Below are positions 50,388-61,957 of a stretch of DNA of 64,000 bases, piece after piece. The DNA is taken from NCBI GenBank assembly GCA_026874595.1, contig CM049320.1, positions 33,326,214 to 33,390,213 on the forward strand, read 5' to 3'. The position numbers and the translations under genes were made by a program. Source of the stretch: Sipunculus nudus (taxonomy: Eukaryota; Annelida; Sipuncula; Golfingiida; Sipunculidae). Numbering within the stretch: the first letter of the stretch is position 1; the number at the start of each line of letters is the position of its first letter. Under the pieces are notes generated by a model, which saw only the letters and a list, made by a program, of their open reading frames with translations, did not search any database and had not been told where the DNA came from.

Positions 50388-51189
50388 TAGAACGCCTGTA
50401 TTACGGTCACCATCGGGACTGGATGAAAGTGGCCTTAATACAGGAGTGGCCGTTATACAGGACTTGACCAGGATATGGGGGGGGTTAAAATGTAACACGA
50501 AATCAAGTTCAGATCTTTATTTCAACCAACAAAATAAACGTATATTAGAGAGTAACAGAGTATTAGTATAGTACTGTTATCAGTAAAAAATAAAATATTC
50601 ACAATCACGATTGATGAACGTCTTCACAAGGACATTAAAGAAAGTTTAATGATTCCTGTTTGACTAACGTTTTTCTGATGACATAATCATCGGGACCCGC
50701 TGGTTGTCATTCGTTACTTAAATGACAAACACCCTGATTAAGATCGGCTCGCACGACAGATTCCCAAACATACACGCAGGTCGGAACATATGCCTTACTA
50801 TTGTGCATACTAATGAGGCTAAGTGGGGTAGTACGACGCTGGCTACGTGTCAAACAACTCAGTCACGGTCGAGTGGTTACTTTTTTTCCAGGCACTCATT
50901 AACACACAGGAATATGTGAGAGCGGACACTTGTGTAATGATATTTAGGTAAGAAGTGGCCGCTTGATTTGTTGAGCCCATGTCACGGAGTCACTGCCCCT
51001 GACCGTAATTGAGGCTTTCCCTACCTGCGGGACCGAGAGGCCTGGCCGTAATACGGAATAGAGGAGTGACCGTAATTGACAAAAAAATGATTATGAAATA
51101 TAACGGTCGAAAATTCGGGACCGGAAAATCTGACCGTTATAGATGTATTGACCGTTATTGAGGCGTGGCCGTTAGCAGGCGTTCTACTG
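50385..51189. mobile_element. 805-bp pogo/mariner-like non-autonomous element
   Basis: The ends are CAGTAGAACGCCTGTATTAC and the complement of CAGTAGAACGCCTGCTAACG, flanked by TA on both sides. The subterminal regions repeat GTGGCCGTTA and GACCGTAAT blocks in both orientations. No transposase is recognisable. Confidence 0.82.
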
Positions 51190-51356
51190 TATATATATAA
51201 AACAAATTGTGATTAGGGCTCTCCATCGCACATATTATCACGTTGGTCGGGGTATCTCTATACTACTAATACCATGCCTGGTCTTTTAAATATTAGATAT
51301 GAATTAACAATTAACAGTATTGAATGTGCATGAATTTGTATTATTTCCATTTGCAG

Positions 51357-51447
51357 TTCTTTGGATGATTTTGGCGCCAGAAAAGACTTCTCCTTCGTCA
51401 TATTCGAAAACACCACGGATACTGAAGATGCTTATGTTGGGAAAGAG
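51357..51447 (+). CDS. QSOX-CCN exon 4: second thioredoxin-like domain
   Basis: Residues 163-193. DFSFVIFENTTDTEDAYVGKE is the opening strand of the redox-inactive second thioredoxin fold; the sequon NTT is at 181. Phase 2 in, 0 out. Confidence 0.9.
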
Positions 51448-52166
51448 GTATGAACAACAAACTGTACAAAATGGCGGATGCTAAAAGAGAGGAGTTTCAT
51501 ATTAAAGTTTCATATTTTATGTCATGTACAATATTTTGTCATATGGAATTTTGTGTGCGTAACTAACATGTGGTAACGTTTGATTTACCTGTAAAGAAAA
51601 CAAAGAATATGAAAAAAAACACCTTGGCTTCTTGATTGTGTTATTTAGATGCAAAACGCCACACAGTCAGAACCAAGGATTTCCTATTCAAATTTAAAAA
51701 CATGAAAAGTAGAAGATATATTTCTAAACATTCACTGTTGATAATTATTTTCAGCTTAAAGCAAGAATATAGGTTGTGTAATATTGTTTCAATAATTAAT
51801 TTAATTTTAGGAGCAAAATATTCACTTATCGAAAATCTTCCTAAAGATACTAGAGGTCGATTTTATGAGCCAGCTTGACCAATAACTTCCCGAAATGGGT
51901 CAAACGCAGAGAAATGTAGATAATTTTCTGTAGTCTTGCAAAGTAAATAAACTTTCTACAACCTGGTCAACCTAGGTTTCAACTTTTCGGTTACATTTTG
52001 GCACATGGAGAGTTTCATTCAATAAATTACCATACACTTAATGAGGCAGCAACTCAAACCTTTATTCAGAAGCTGCGAAACTGGGGCCTCACAATATGTT
52101 CCTGAGTAGCTCCGGAAGACAGTTTTCATGGATTTTGTATGGACTGTTTAAATGTCGTATTTACAG
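51448..52166 (+). other. QSOX-CCN intron 4
   Basis: AT-rich; nothing else recognised. Confidence 0.8.
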
Positions 52167-52303
52167 GTGATTCTTGATATGTCCCTTCATGAAAACGTTC
52201 GGATCAGGCGGATGGACCAAAACGCAGGAGAAAGTGTCCCGGTGACGAAATATCCGGCAGTTTACCAGATCCAACCAGACAAATCACTACGCCATATTGT
52301 CAG
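52167..52303 (+). CDS. QSOX-CCN exon 5: second thioredoxin-like domain, continued
   Basis: Residues 194-238 plus two bases. VILDMSLHENVRIRRM, then VTKYPAVYQI, the cis-proline region of the second thioredoxin fold. Phase 0 in, 2 out; donor GTCAGA. Confidence 0.9.
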
Positions 52304-53834
52304 GTCAGAGGTCAATTATTATTAAATAACTACGCCATATTGTCAGGTCAGAGGTCAATTATTCATAAATAACTATTCCAACTTGTATATCACGTAATCC
52401 GAATACGTCAAACAGCGATGTTAGGTAGGGAAAACAGAACAAGAAAATTTGTAAATGGCAAAACATGCTGTTGCATCAGATGCTATCCATAACAAGATTT
52501 TACCAGATTTATTTCATACTAATACAGGAATTTGCTTGGCGGGTGATATTATATACAAGACATATAGCTAAGGGAAAAAAGAAATGATGTAATAATATTT
52601 TGATGTATCTATGCATTAAACAATCTAATCGCTTTCACAATAATCGAGTTTTAGTACCTGATATTATATGTGACTATAGCTTAGTGGAAAAAAGGCATAG
52701 TACTAATAAAATTAGTAAATAAAAAAAGAAATGAAGTAATAAAATTGTGATGTATCAATGCATTGCTTTCGGAAGAAAGGAGTATGAGTACCTGTTCGTT
52801 TTGCATTTCAGGGACTGCAGCCTTCGGCCTGATTTAAGCCAGACAAAAAAATCACTGAACATGCTTTTACCTTCAACCATTTTTTTATCATATCCCTAAC
52901 ATTATTTTCATAAATAATATTTGTTTCCTCTAAACTAAAACCAATAACATATTCTGCTATTTTTCTTATCCGTTTAATTTTCTTTTTGTTCTTAATGATC
53001 AGATTTCCCCAACCAGCAAATCAAGGCATAAGATATCACACTCATATATAACCGTTGATCTGTCAGCTTTCGATCCTGTCAGGTCGACCACCTAAGGACG
53101 TGTTTTACCTGGGCACGTGTACTGTGTATTCCTATAGGTTGTGGATAAACAAGGTTATACATCCGTCACAGTTGCGTTAAAAACCTTACCTAGCAGGAAT
53201 TACCTACAGTTAATATATACCAAACAAAAAAAAAAAAAAACAGAATCCAATAAAGTCTAAAAATTAGGCAAGTGAAGAGCTTGCTTTGAGCCGTGCATGG
53301 CCTCCAGAAATTAAATCACAAAATTACAAGATATTGCGATCTAAAAATGTTTATTCATAAACTTTGTGGTTTTGTCTTCAGAAGCACCTCATGTTTTTCA
53401 CATTAAGCCAGACTGAAAGATTAGCAGAGTATTTCCGTATATCAGCCACAATTAAACTCGGAAGCCTTTTGCTTATTTGAATTACTTAAAACTGTTAATC
53501 AAATGCATAATTCTCCATTTCTGTCTTAGTGGTAAAACGGAAAAAGGACACTTTCAATAAGTCAGCCGATTTTACATGTACCCATATTTTGCATATTTTT
53601 TCTTGGCGTTGATGGTACGTTTATAATACATAGAAGGGAAGGATTTCTAACTCGTCTTCTGCCTTTCTGATAAAACATTTACTGGGCCCTTCTCTCCCCT
53701 CTATGAATGTTTATATAGTTTATTCTCTGTTTTTTTATGACACCTCACTGACACAAATAATGATCCGCGCAGTTGAGTGCCAATTTTGAAAGAACTTTAA
53801 CAGAAATAGAGGACTAATGTCTTGATGTTTTTAG
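52304..53834 (+). other. QSOX-CCN intron 5
   Basis: AT-rich. The bases after the donor carry a local duplication: a 30-bp stretch (AACTACGCCATATTGTCAGG) repeats the exon 5 end and its donor at about 52327. Nothing else recognised. Confidence 0.75.
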
Positions 53835-53948
53835 CGGGAAAGACCGGAGCGAGATTGTTAAGCACCTCACGGCAATTGCTGTCAAACAGACACGGACACA
53901 ACCACCAACAACGAGTTCACCGGTGTTTACGACCAAACCAACTGTAGG
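53835..53948 (+). CDS. QSOX-CCN exon 6: Thr/Pro-rich interdomain linker
   Basis: Residues 239-276 plus two bases. A helix (SEIVKHLTAIAVK) followed by a flexible QPPTTSSPVFTTKP linker ahead of the helix-rich region. Phase 2 in, 2 out. Confidence 0.88.
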
Positions 53949-54508
53949 GTGAGTACAGTTACTAAATGTATCTTATATAAGGGTTTAATAAACTATAGAT
54001 TCCTTAGGTTTAACACAGAACAGTTCAAGGCTATTGGATGTGACCTGTTTGCTCCGGCGCAGACTCTGTCATGACCTCAAAGCAAAACGGTGAAATCTTG
54101 ATTAAAACCTCAAAGGTTCACCCTAATATCTTCATGACAGGCTATAATTTCTCTGTTATTTCTAGCCAAATCATACAAATATCCGGGTGTCTTAATAGTA
54201 AGATAGTCTTATCGTATAGTTTTCATGGCCATCATTGAACAGATTTTGTCGTCTACAGGTCACGGAACAAACCTATAAAAACTATAAGACTTTCTGGAAA
54301 AAAACTGCTATATGAACATTTATAAAAGCACCAAGAAGCGAAGGAACCACCTGGAACTGGTAATGGTTTCCCTGACGGGTATAGAATCAATTCGCGTGAC
54401 ACTTTAATGCTAAACATGTAAAAATGCATGTATCAAATGAAACCACCGACCAGCAGCGTGTCCTAGTTCGATAAGTGACAATGGAAATTTATCTCTCCAT
54501 TCTTCCAG
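53949..54508 (+). other. QSOX-CCN intron 6
   Basis: Nothing recognised beyond the splice sites. Confidence 0.8.
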
Positions 54509-54644
54509 TTATCCCGACGGTTTACACATGCAGGATCTGGAGTCAAGTTTGTATTATTCGCTCTGGTTGGAGGTTGCCAAACGGCGCGCCATCTCGGGGC
54601 CTGCTTTGGAAGCTTTGAAAAATCACCTGGCCATGTTGGCGAAA
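54509..54644 (+). CDS. QSOX-CCN exon 7: helix-rich region
   Basis: Residues 277-322. MQDLESSLYYSLWLEVAKRR is the hallmark helix of QSOX helix-rich regions; ALEALKNHLAMLAK follows. Phase 2 in, 0 out; donor GTGAGT. Confidence 0.93.
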
Positions 54645-55450
54645 GTGAGTAACTACTTCGGACGATAGTTATAAATCCCAGATCACTGCATGAGGCTCCC
54701 ACGCTAGCCAACTCTGTTGCATAAAAGTTTCAACTGCCGCTCGTATAATTTGTAATTAATAATTTAAATGTATAGAAAGTATTTATGGCGGTTTATTTGT
54801 CATTAAAAATAATACATAATATGATTCATGTCCATTATATATAGTTTACCATGACAGCTTGAATACAATTTTCTTGAAATTCACGAGGAAAAGCTGATTC
54901 GCGAAATTTAAACGTATGCAGAAATTTATTGCTAAACTGGACATTTTAGGAAAGTGTTTTTCACTTGTCAATCATTCTTTTGATGTTATATTATTATTGC
55001 TTGTGTCATGTTCTATATTCACCTTTGAATTCAAGTTAACACAAAACCCTACTCGTATGAACAAGGCACTTCCGGTTCCGGAATCAACCGAAGTGAGATT
55101 CTGGAATTAAGATAATAGTGACCACGAAAATTTTTCGCATGTGTAGTATGTTTGCTCACAATATGTGTGATATTAAGATAAAAGTGCATATTTCATCAGT
55201 CTGGACGAGTATCACAGCAGATTACCCATATAACAGTACGAAGGCCTAAAAACCTGTTCCTTCCTAGATCCTTTGCACGATTCATTTTTACATTCCATGC
55301 CGGAACGTAACGTTTGACGTGTTAAGTAAATAAACCAATTCTGTTGGCTAAAAGTGTCAATGACTACTTACGTCTCATTACCGATTCGATTCTCATAAAT
55401 GAAAAAACAAGTTACAACAAAGTAAAGATATGTCTGTGTGTACCTCCCAG
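54645..55450 (+). other. QSOX-CCN intron 7
   Basis: AT-rich; no exon or named repeat seen. Confidence 0.8.
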
Positions 55451-55567
55451 TACCACCCTGGCAAGGCGCCCGTCACGGCCTTTCTGAAGCGTCTGTCTCG
55501 TTGGTTGAAACGACAGCAAAGCCCCCTGGACGGAACAAGGTGGAAAAACAAGCTGAACAGAATGGCG
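55451..55567 (+). CDS. QSOX-CCN exon 8: helix-rich region, continued
   Basis: Residues 323-361. YHPGKAPVTAFLKRLSRWLK continues the helix-rich region. Symmetric phase 0-0; donor GTGAGT. Confidence 0.92.
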
Positions 55568-56425
55568 GTGAGTAATGTTTATAAAATGTGATCAAATAGC
55601 CTGAAGCCTCGGCCACACATAATGGATAAATAGAGCGATATTATTAATAGATTCAGCGGGCACACCGCAAAAAATACGATCATAAATGATCGATCAGAAT
55701 GTTCTACTAAGTACTTAACGTCTGGCATATAAACAGTAAGTTCATCTTTCATGACGCTTATTTACCGTAATGGCTGTCATGTGATCGATCCGATAGGGAA
55801 GAAATTAGACAAAAAGAGGTCGAAAAAGAGAAATTTCAATAAACGTTAATAGTGGCAACATAACCGAGAATTTTATTGATATACGGTCACTTAAAATGAT
55901 CGGTACGGGTGGCGTATTGTGTAGAGCTTGTGTGTTTGAGACCTTATCGATAACGCTCTTATATCACTTTTCGTGTGTAATGGTCTTTTACATTTATTGT
56001 TTGCAGTTTATAGGGACTTAATCGTACGTTTTTGCCAATTTCTGCCAATACTAATGAAGAATTTTATTTGTACTTATATTCAACACATTTTAATGGACGT
56101 TAAGTTTTGTTATAACTTGATTGAATATGGCATATGATTTTTAATAAGACTACAAATAGTATATTTATTATATTATTATTTGTATATTATTATTTAAAGT
56201 AGGATTTAATGAAATTTCAGTAACACGCCACCGGCTAGTTGTAAAAGGCAAACTTATCTCTAATAATCTAAGTAACTCATTCCGCCCTGTTTTAACTGCC
56301 AACTTTAAATTCACAGTTTTTTTATGGTATGGTTATACTGCTGTATTTGCTTTCAAAATAACATTAAAATGCCGTGTAAGGCCTTATTTATATGTGTTTC
56401 TAACATATATACGTAATACTCACAG
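55568..56425 (+). other. QSOX-CCN intron 8
   Basis: AT-rich; nothing recognised. Confidence 0.8.
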
Positions 56426-56564
56426 GTTTCCAACGCATATATACCAAAGCTCCTTCGCTGGACCGGTTGCCAAGGCAGTGCGCCACGTTACCGTGGTTAC
56501 CCATGCAGTCTGTGGATGACGTTTCACGCACTCACAGTCAATGCTTATCTTAAAGATGGAAGGA
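56426..56564 (+). CDS. QSOX-CCN exon 9: start of the ERV/ALR FAD domain
   Basis: Residues 362-407. WTGCQGSAPRYRGYPCSLW contains the structural cysteines 376 and 388; SLWMTFHALTVNAY is the first FAD-binding helix with its conserved Trp and His. Phase 0 in, 1 out; donor GTAAGT. Confidence 0.95.
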
Positions 56565-59500
56565 GTAAGTCTTACTCGATAAACATATTACAAATGTAAA
56601 TATATCAGTATCAGGCTATAAATCGTTAACATTACAGAAGCATCTAGTCGAACATTATTATAACAAACTTATCATATTTTATCTTCAGTTTCTGTAACTT
56701 TCTGACATATATCGGTCAGCCTTAATATATTGTCCTTTCAATCACTCGTGTCCACCTGTTTTTTAGCTCAGCTGACTATAAGTCATCTGAGCTATAGTGG
56801 TGGTCCATTGTCCATCGTCCGTCCGTCTGTCCGTCCGTCCGTAGATGTGGCACGTTTTGAAACCGTAAGACCTAGGAATCCAAAATTCGGCATAATGTTA
56901 GATGTCCCCAAGATCTCCTACCAAGCCGAAAACTGGGTCTTTGCGACTTCGTTCCTTTGAGATATTAAGGAAAAACCTCAATTTTTTTATTAAAAACCTA
57001 TTTTCACACTTCAGGACTGCCTATTATCAAAACTACTCATCTGTTTTCCCTCATATTTACCATAAATATTCCCCTATATAGTTCCTATGTACATGCCAGA
57101 AATTATGTCTGTATTATATAATTTAAAAGAATTATGGGCCCAAACATAATGCATTTTGTAAAAAATCCGGAAATATATTTGATCACTTAACACAAAACAT
57201 GTTAAAGCTATGGACTTTTTTCCAGTAATATAACTTTAACTAATCAAAATTAAATTGTATACTCAAAATTAGATCAATATCTTTTAAATTTTTTGAAATA
57301 TTAACAAAAATAAAAAATTGGTACCTTAAATTTTGCCCAACTTTGACCATGGCACGTTTTTTTCATGTAAATAATGTGGATTTAATTTTCACAGCATGTT
57401 TTTGTTAGCATTTTGTTTGTTAACGCCAAAACCAAAAATTTGAAACCAGTTGATCAAACACTGTAGATTTTATTCAAGTTTTCAAGCACCATGTAACATA
57501 TTGTTTACATCAAGCTAGTGTAATGCAGTTTGCAAGAGCTCAGCTCCCCAGCTTCAGCTCTCAGTTCCTAAAATTTGGCATACAATTAGATGTCTCCAAA
57601 ATCCCCTACCATGCCAAGAATTTGGTCACTAGGACTAAATACCTTCGAGATATTAATGAAAAATTTCATTTTTCCATTAAAAACCAATTGTTACACTTCA
57701 AGACTGCCTAATATCAAAACCACTGATCTGACTTTAATCATATATAATATACATATTTTTCTATACATTCTCTATGCACATGCCAGAAATGATGTCAGTT
57801 ATGCGTAATTGTTTTAAGTTATGGGCCCAAACATAATGCACTTTGTAACAACCTCAAAAAATATATTTACTCCCTTAACAAGAGGATTGCTGAAGATAGA
57901 GATTTTTTGTCAGGGAAGTAACATTATTTTATCAAGATTCAATTGAATAGCCAAAATTAGTTCTGAATTTTTTCAAATTTTATAAGTTATTAGTATAAAT
58001 ATAAAATTAGTACCTTAAATTTTGCCAAAATTGACCAGGGCACGTTTGTTTCCTGTGAGCACTGTTGATATAATTTTCATATCATGCTCACATAAGGATT
58101 TCAGCTTTTTAGTTTAAAAAAGCTGTAAGGAAATTGGCCAAAAAATTGTAGCTTTTATTAATGTTTTTATGAGACCATGTCAGATCTTAGCTCTCCCCAG
58201 CCCCTCTTGAGTCACCTGTATGTTGACCTTGTTGACATTTCATCAAATAATGCACGCCTGACGCGAGGCATACACTGGGGCAGCCAGGCAGCTAATGGTC
58301 AGCCACAGTTGATCCAGGAGTCCAACCCATCTAGTAGTTTAAACTAACAACATAACAATAAACAATAAATTAATAAATTTCTATTGGTTTTTAATAACAA
58401 ATTAAAGAAAAATGTAAAAAGGAATTTGTTAGTTGATAATAACAGGAAATTAACTTGCAGTTACTGATGATATAAGAATCTTGTATCGATTGATAGAATG
58501 TCACGTATTCCAAATAACACCATGCAGTCACCTATGGTATTTTTCAGTTCAATTTTAATGATAAAAAAATAAATCATATTATTCATTACTTATCATTAGG
58601 GATCATTTGAAGGAAATTAATGATAGACAAAGATGTAGTTGATAATATTAATCTAGATTCCTGCTGTGTCTAGTGTGTACATTGATGTGAATATAGTCCA
58701 AAATGAATATATTACATTTATTTTTTTTAGTTTGAATAAAAGCCATAAAACCAGGTACTTATGATCATTATTTAAATGTGAATTTTGTATATTCTGGATT
58801 CTCAACATCATTGTTTGGTGAAAACTGAATAAATACCAGACATGGTGCGAATACTTTGCAAATGTATTTGAATACAAATATGAATATGTACTCAATTATA
58901 AAATTTCTTGCATAAGAATGGGAATTCAGGTAAAAATGAAAGTATATGAATACCAGTGCAAATACTTTCAAAATGTATTCATGAATGCATTCATGAATAT
59001 ATTCTTTGATATTATTTTAATAATCATTTCAGTTGTATTTTATTTTAAAAAATCATACGATTCTCTTATTATTTTTAATAAAATATTATTTCCACACAAA
59101 ACAAGCATGTGCCTCATTTCTAAATCATATGTTTTTATCATATATAACAGCTGAGCGCCGTGACCCATGGGTCCCTTGTTTTACTTATTATTTACATTTC
59201 AAGGGGAAAATGAGTGTAGGGCAGAGGATAATTGGCCCTTATTTTCAACAAGGTAAATAAATACCTGCTTCACATCTAATTATTTAAGAAACAGAATTCT
59301 TTCAAAATTATGAGAAATCCGTCTACATTGTACAACGTATCAGACCCTTTTATGGCAGTCAGTGCCATTGGTCACATGCAAAAAGAGACTAAATTGAGAG
59401 AAGCTGAATGGATGATGTCATGTAAACACTCTTAAAATAATAACCAGCTGATTAGGAAAATCTGAACAGCCAGAACATTGTGAATAGACCAAAATTGTGA

Positions 59501-59998
59501 AATATAAACTATATATTTTTTAATTCCTAATTACCATTTTGAGCTGTCACTACCATATGCAGTTTTCTAGGATTAAAAAATATGAATCTTTAATTATCTA
59601 AAAAAACCAGGTGGACACAGGTTGGTGGAACAGAGTAGAGAAAAAATCATTTTGAATCACATCCATGTTTTACATTTCAAGATTGAAATGTTAAAGACAT
59701 TTGCGATAATTAAACACAGTTTGCTTACTCTAAAGGCGACTTTTACAACTTAATCCTACAAATGCGGTCCATTAAAACCGGTTTCATGCATCATTTTTGC
59801 CAATGGAAAATGGCGTCAATTTATGTGAAGTAATTAAAACTAAGTTAAAGGGATACACGGATCTGATAAAACAAAACAAAACAAATATACTAGACATAAA
59901 TACTTTCAATATATAAGACGGGGAATGATATTGAAAGCAGCTTTACTCTTTAAATACGCATCTGATGTCTATTTCTTTCCTTTGTATGTTTTAATCAG
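56565..59998 (+). other. QSOX-CCN intron 9 (3.4 kb)
   Basis: Mostly occupied by M1 copy 2. The remainder (59181-59998) is AT-rich with nothing recognised. Confidence 0.8.
56761..59180 (+). mobile_element. M1 element, copy 2 (2.4 kb)
   Basis: It opens TTTTAGCTCAGCTGACTATA, with AGTCATCTGAGCTATAG and a CCGT-rich tract, and closes CAGCTGAGCGCCGTGACCCA then TGGGTCCCTTGTT. Both ends match 18803-26308 in reverse orientation. The interior holds two ~690-bp direct repeats (for example ATGGGCCCAAACATAATGCA at about 57134 and 57822, offset 688 bp). No protein-coding domain seen. The internal sequence differs from copy 1 (no AGGTCA clusters), so the family shares ends but not cargo. Confidence 0.7.
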
Positions 59999-60370
59999 CG
60001 GATGAGTTTAAACCAGCGGAAGTACTCACCACAATACGCGAGTACATCCGGAACTTCTTTGGGTGCCGAGAATGTGCGGGCCACTTCACAAACATGAGTG
60101 CTCACGTGGAGGCGGAAGTACACAGAGGATGGGACGGTGTGATGTGGCTCTGGAAAGGACACAACCGTGTTAATGCGCGTCTCCATGGTGACACGACCGA
60201 AGACCCACAACACCCAAAAGTCCAGTTTCCGATTGATGAGGCGTGCCCGAGCTGCCGGAGAAGCTCTTTTAGCGACTTCTGGCGGGAAGCTTCCGTTAAG
60301 CAGTACCTGTTGAACTTTTACGGCCCGCAAAATATAATCCAGGATGCCTTGGCCTATACTCCACCCACAA
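59999..60370 (+). CDS. QSOX-CCN exon 10: ERV/ALR catalytic core
   Basis: Residues 408-531. The active-site pair is in FFGCRECAGHF (Cys430, Cys433). WLWKGHNRVNARLHGD is the FAD-ring and phosphate contact region typical of QSOX. ACPSCR (490-493) is the distal CxxC, and LLNFYG closes the domain. The sequon NMS is at 439. Phase 1 in, 1 out; donor GTAAGT. Reading on into the intron gives 14 more residues and a stop, so an unspliced form would encode a QSOX without the CCN tail. Confidence 0.96.
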
Positions 60371-61259
60371 GTAAGTTAGTGATAGGAAACGTAGTTTCTT
60401 GTAGTGAACATTGAAGCAGTTAAATAAGTAGACCCAGTTGTGGCTTGTGGTATACATAGTGCCATAGACCTCTGGTTTCATTGATCTAGCGGACGGGGCG
60501 CAGCGCACTTGTGAAGCCCCGTGGGTCGAAAGCCTGTCCTAGTTAACTGACGCGATTGTTTCAGGCTGCGGTGTGCATGTGTAACATCATCACTGCTAAC
60601 CTCCTAGTCCATCCAGCTGAAATGTTATACATGCCCACGATGAACATCTCGTGTTTATCCAGTGGCCATCTCACTTGGAAAAGCACCCAAATCACAGGGT
60701 CACACAGTAAAGGACGGTAGAGGTCTGTGGCTCTGTATATACCACAGAACCACAATTGGTCCTGTTAGATTACTACGTTAAGCCTACATGGTCTTTCTGC
60801 CTTTTAGCAATGCAGTGGTTGAGAAAATAGAGGGACATCCTCTCCACCAGGAACATGGCAGTTTTACCTTTCCCCAAACATAGTCTGTTAATCGTAATGA
60901 CAAATTTGCTTAAATGTCAACCCTGTTCAACTACCTAATATAAATAAATAAAAAAATCATGCAGAGCCAAACGGAAGAAATTTCACAAACAACACGTGTT
61001 GATACCCCTAAATAGCGTTATTTTGAATATATGGTTACCAGCGTTACGGGAAGTAATTAACTGCATCTTACGTCTCCGGGGGATGTGATTTTGATACATG
61101 AGCATTTAACAGTTACTGTTGCTATGGTTTTAAATATATTTTTTAACAAAATTTATTGTTCGGGCCTCCTACGAGCAACTTCACGATTCAGTCATTATTC
61201 AAGTTATTTTACAGTAAAGGCAACTTAATTTTTAAGTGACTTAATTGTCATAATTTCAG
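60371..61259 (+). other. QSOX-CCN intron 10
   Basis: Contains overlapping AATAAA hexamers at 60943-60952, possible intronic polyadenylation signals. No IGFBP- or VWC-like exon (the other CCN modules) was found here. Confidence 0.7.
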
Positions 61260-61298
61260 GTGCACCGACTACCCCGTCCACGACATCTCCAGCACCAA
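61260..61298 (+). CDS. QSOX-CCN exon 11: 39-nt Thr/Pro microexon
   Basis: Residues 532-544, SAPTTPSTTSPAP, a mucin-like linker with many possible O-glycosylation sites. Good acceptor (ATAATTTCAG) and donor (GTAAGT). Symmetric phase 1-1: it can be skipped or included without shifting the frame. It is short and low-complexity, so it is the least certain exon in the model. Confidence 0.72.
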
Positions 61299-61775
61299 GT
61301 AAGTTATGTTATATAGAGTAGAACTGAATAACGGACACTGACGGGACCGGACATTTTGCCCGCAATGGAAAGGTGCCCTTAGTAGGGACTTTATAGGTTT
61401 CGGGGCCTACTTTCATGGGACTGTCAGTAAGTGGCCGTAAATAGAAGGTGCCCTTAGTATGGAGGTGCCCGCAAAGAGAAGTTCCACTGTACTTGAATTT
61501 AGTATACTATGATCAGTGTGTATACAGAAGTTTATAGGTCAAGTACATTCAAATGCAATTATAGGAGTGTGGTATGACAAAGTATAACGGAGACGCTAAG
61601 GAAAACCATAAATGTCATCATTTCAACCTATTTACGAAACCATCAGTTTCCTTAAAATGATATAATGTAATAAAAACAAATATGTCATATCTGTTGCCAT
61701 AAATATGAATTACCAAACTGTTCTGTGCCATTTATTATTGCTGTGTTTGAATCAAATCGATTTTCCCCTATCCAG
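61299..61775 (+). other. QSOX-CCN intron 11
   Basis: Contains a 174-bp MITE; otherwise nothing recognised. Confidence 0.75.
61316..61489. mobile_element. 174-bp pogo/mariner-like MITE
   Basis: The left end is GAGTAGAACTGAATAACGG (CAGT-type with one change) and the right end is the complement of CAGTGGAACTTCTC, flanked by TA. The interior repeats GGTGCCCTTAGTA. Confidence 0.7.
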
Positions 61776-61957
61776 CGGAAGTCAGAACGACGCCTGCCCA
61801 GCCAGAATGCGTGCGCATCACAACGCCATGGTCTTCCTGTTCCCGCTCGTGTGGGACAGGTCTCTCATCCAGAATGTCTAACGATAACCCACGATGCAAA
61901 ACCAAGCGGGAATATCGTATCTGTACCATGAGACCATGCACCTACGAAGCGGAAATG
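61776..61957 (+). CDS. QSOX-CCN exon 12: CCN-type thrombospondin type 1 repeat
   Basis: Residues 545-605. Six cysteines (556, 566, 570, 585, 594, 599) with the spacing of the CCN subgroup of TSP1 repeats, including TPWSSCSRSCGTG, a following SNDNPRC, and the closing RICTMRPC. WSSC (Trp563) is a C-mannosylation motif, and CSRSCG fits the CxxS/TCG site for protein O-fucosyltransferase 2. Clean acceptor (CCCCTATCCAG) and donor (GTAAGA); phase 1 in, 0 out. CCN genes encode this module in a single exon, as here. It joins in frame to exon 10 with or without exon 11. Confidence 0.9.

Larger units (their letters stand above)
49257..51356 (+). other. QSOX-CCN intron 3
   Basis: Contains three tandem-like stretches with GTCACAGG/TATTAAT motifs (49260-49520), (AT)n tracts at about 49990-50029 and 50326-50384, and an 805-bp transposon-like element. 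No additional exon seen. Confidence 0.75.

Noticed and set aside
56761-59180. Extra QSOX exons in intron 9
   Set aside because: The open frames here lie inside a repeat element, and exons 9 and 10 already join in phase.
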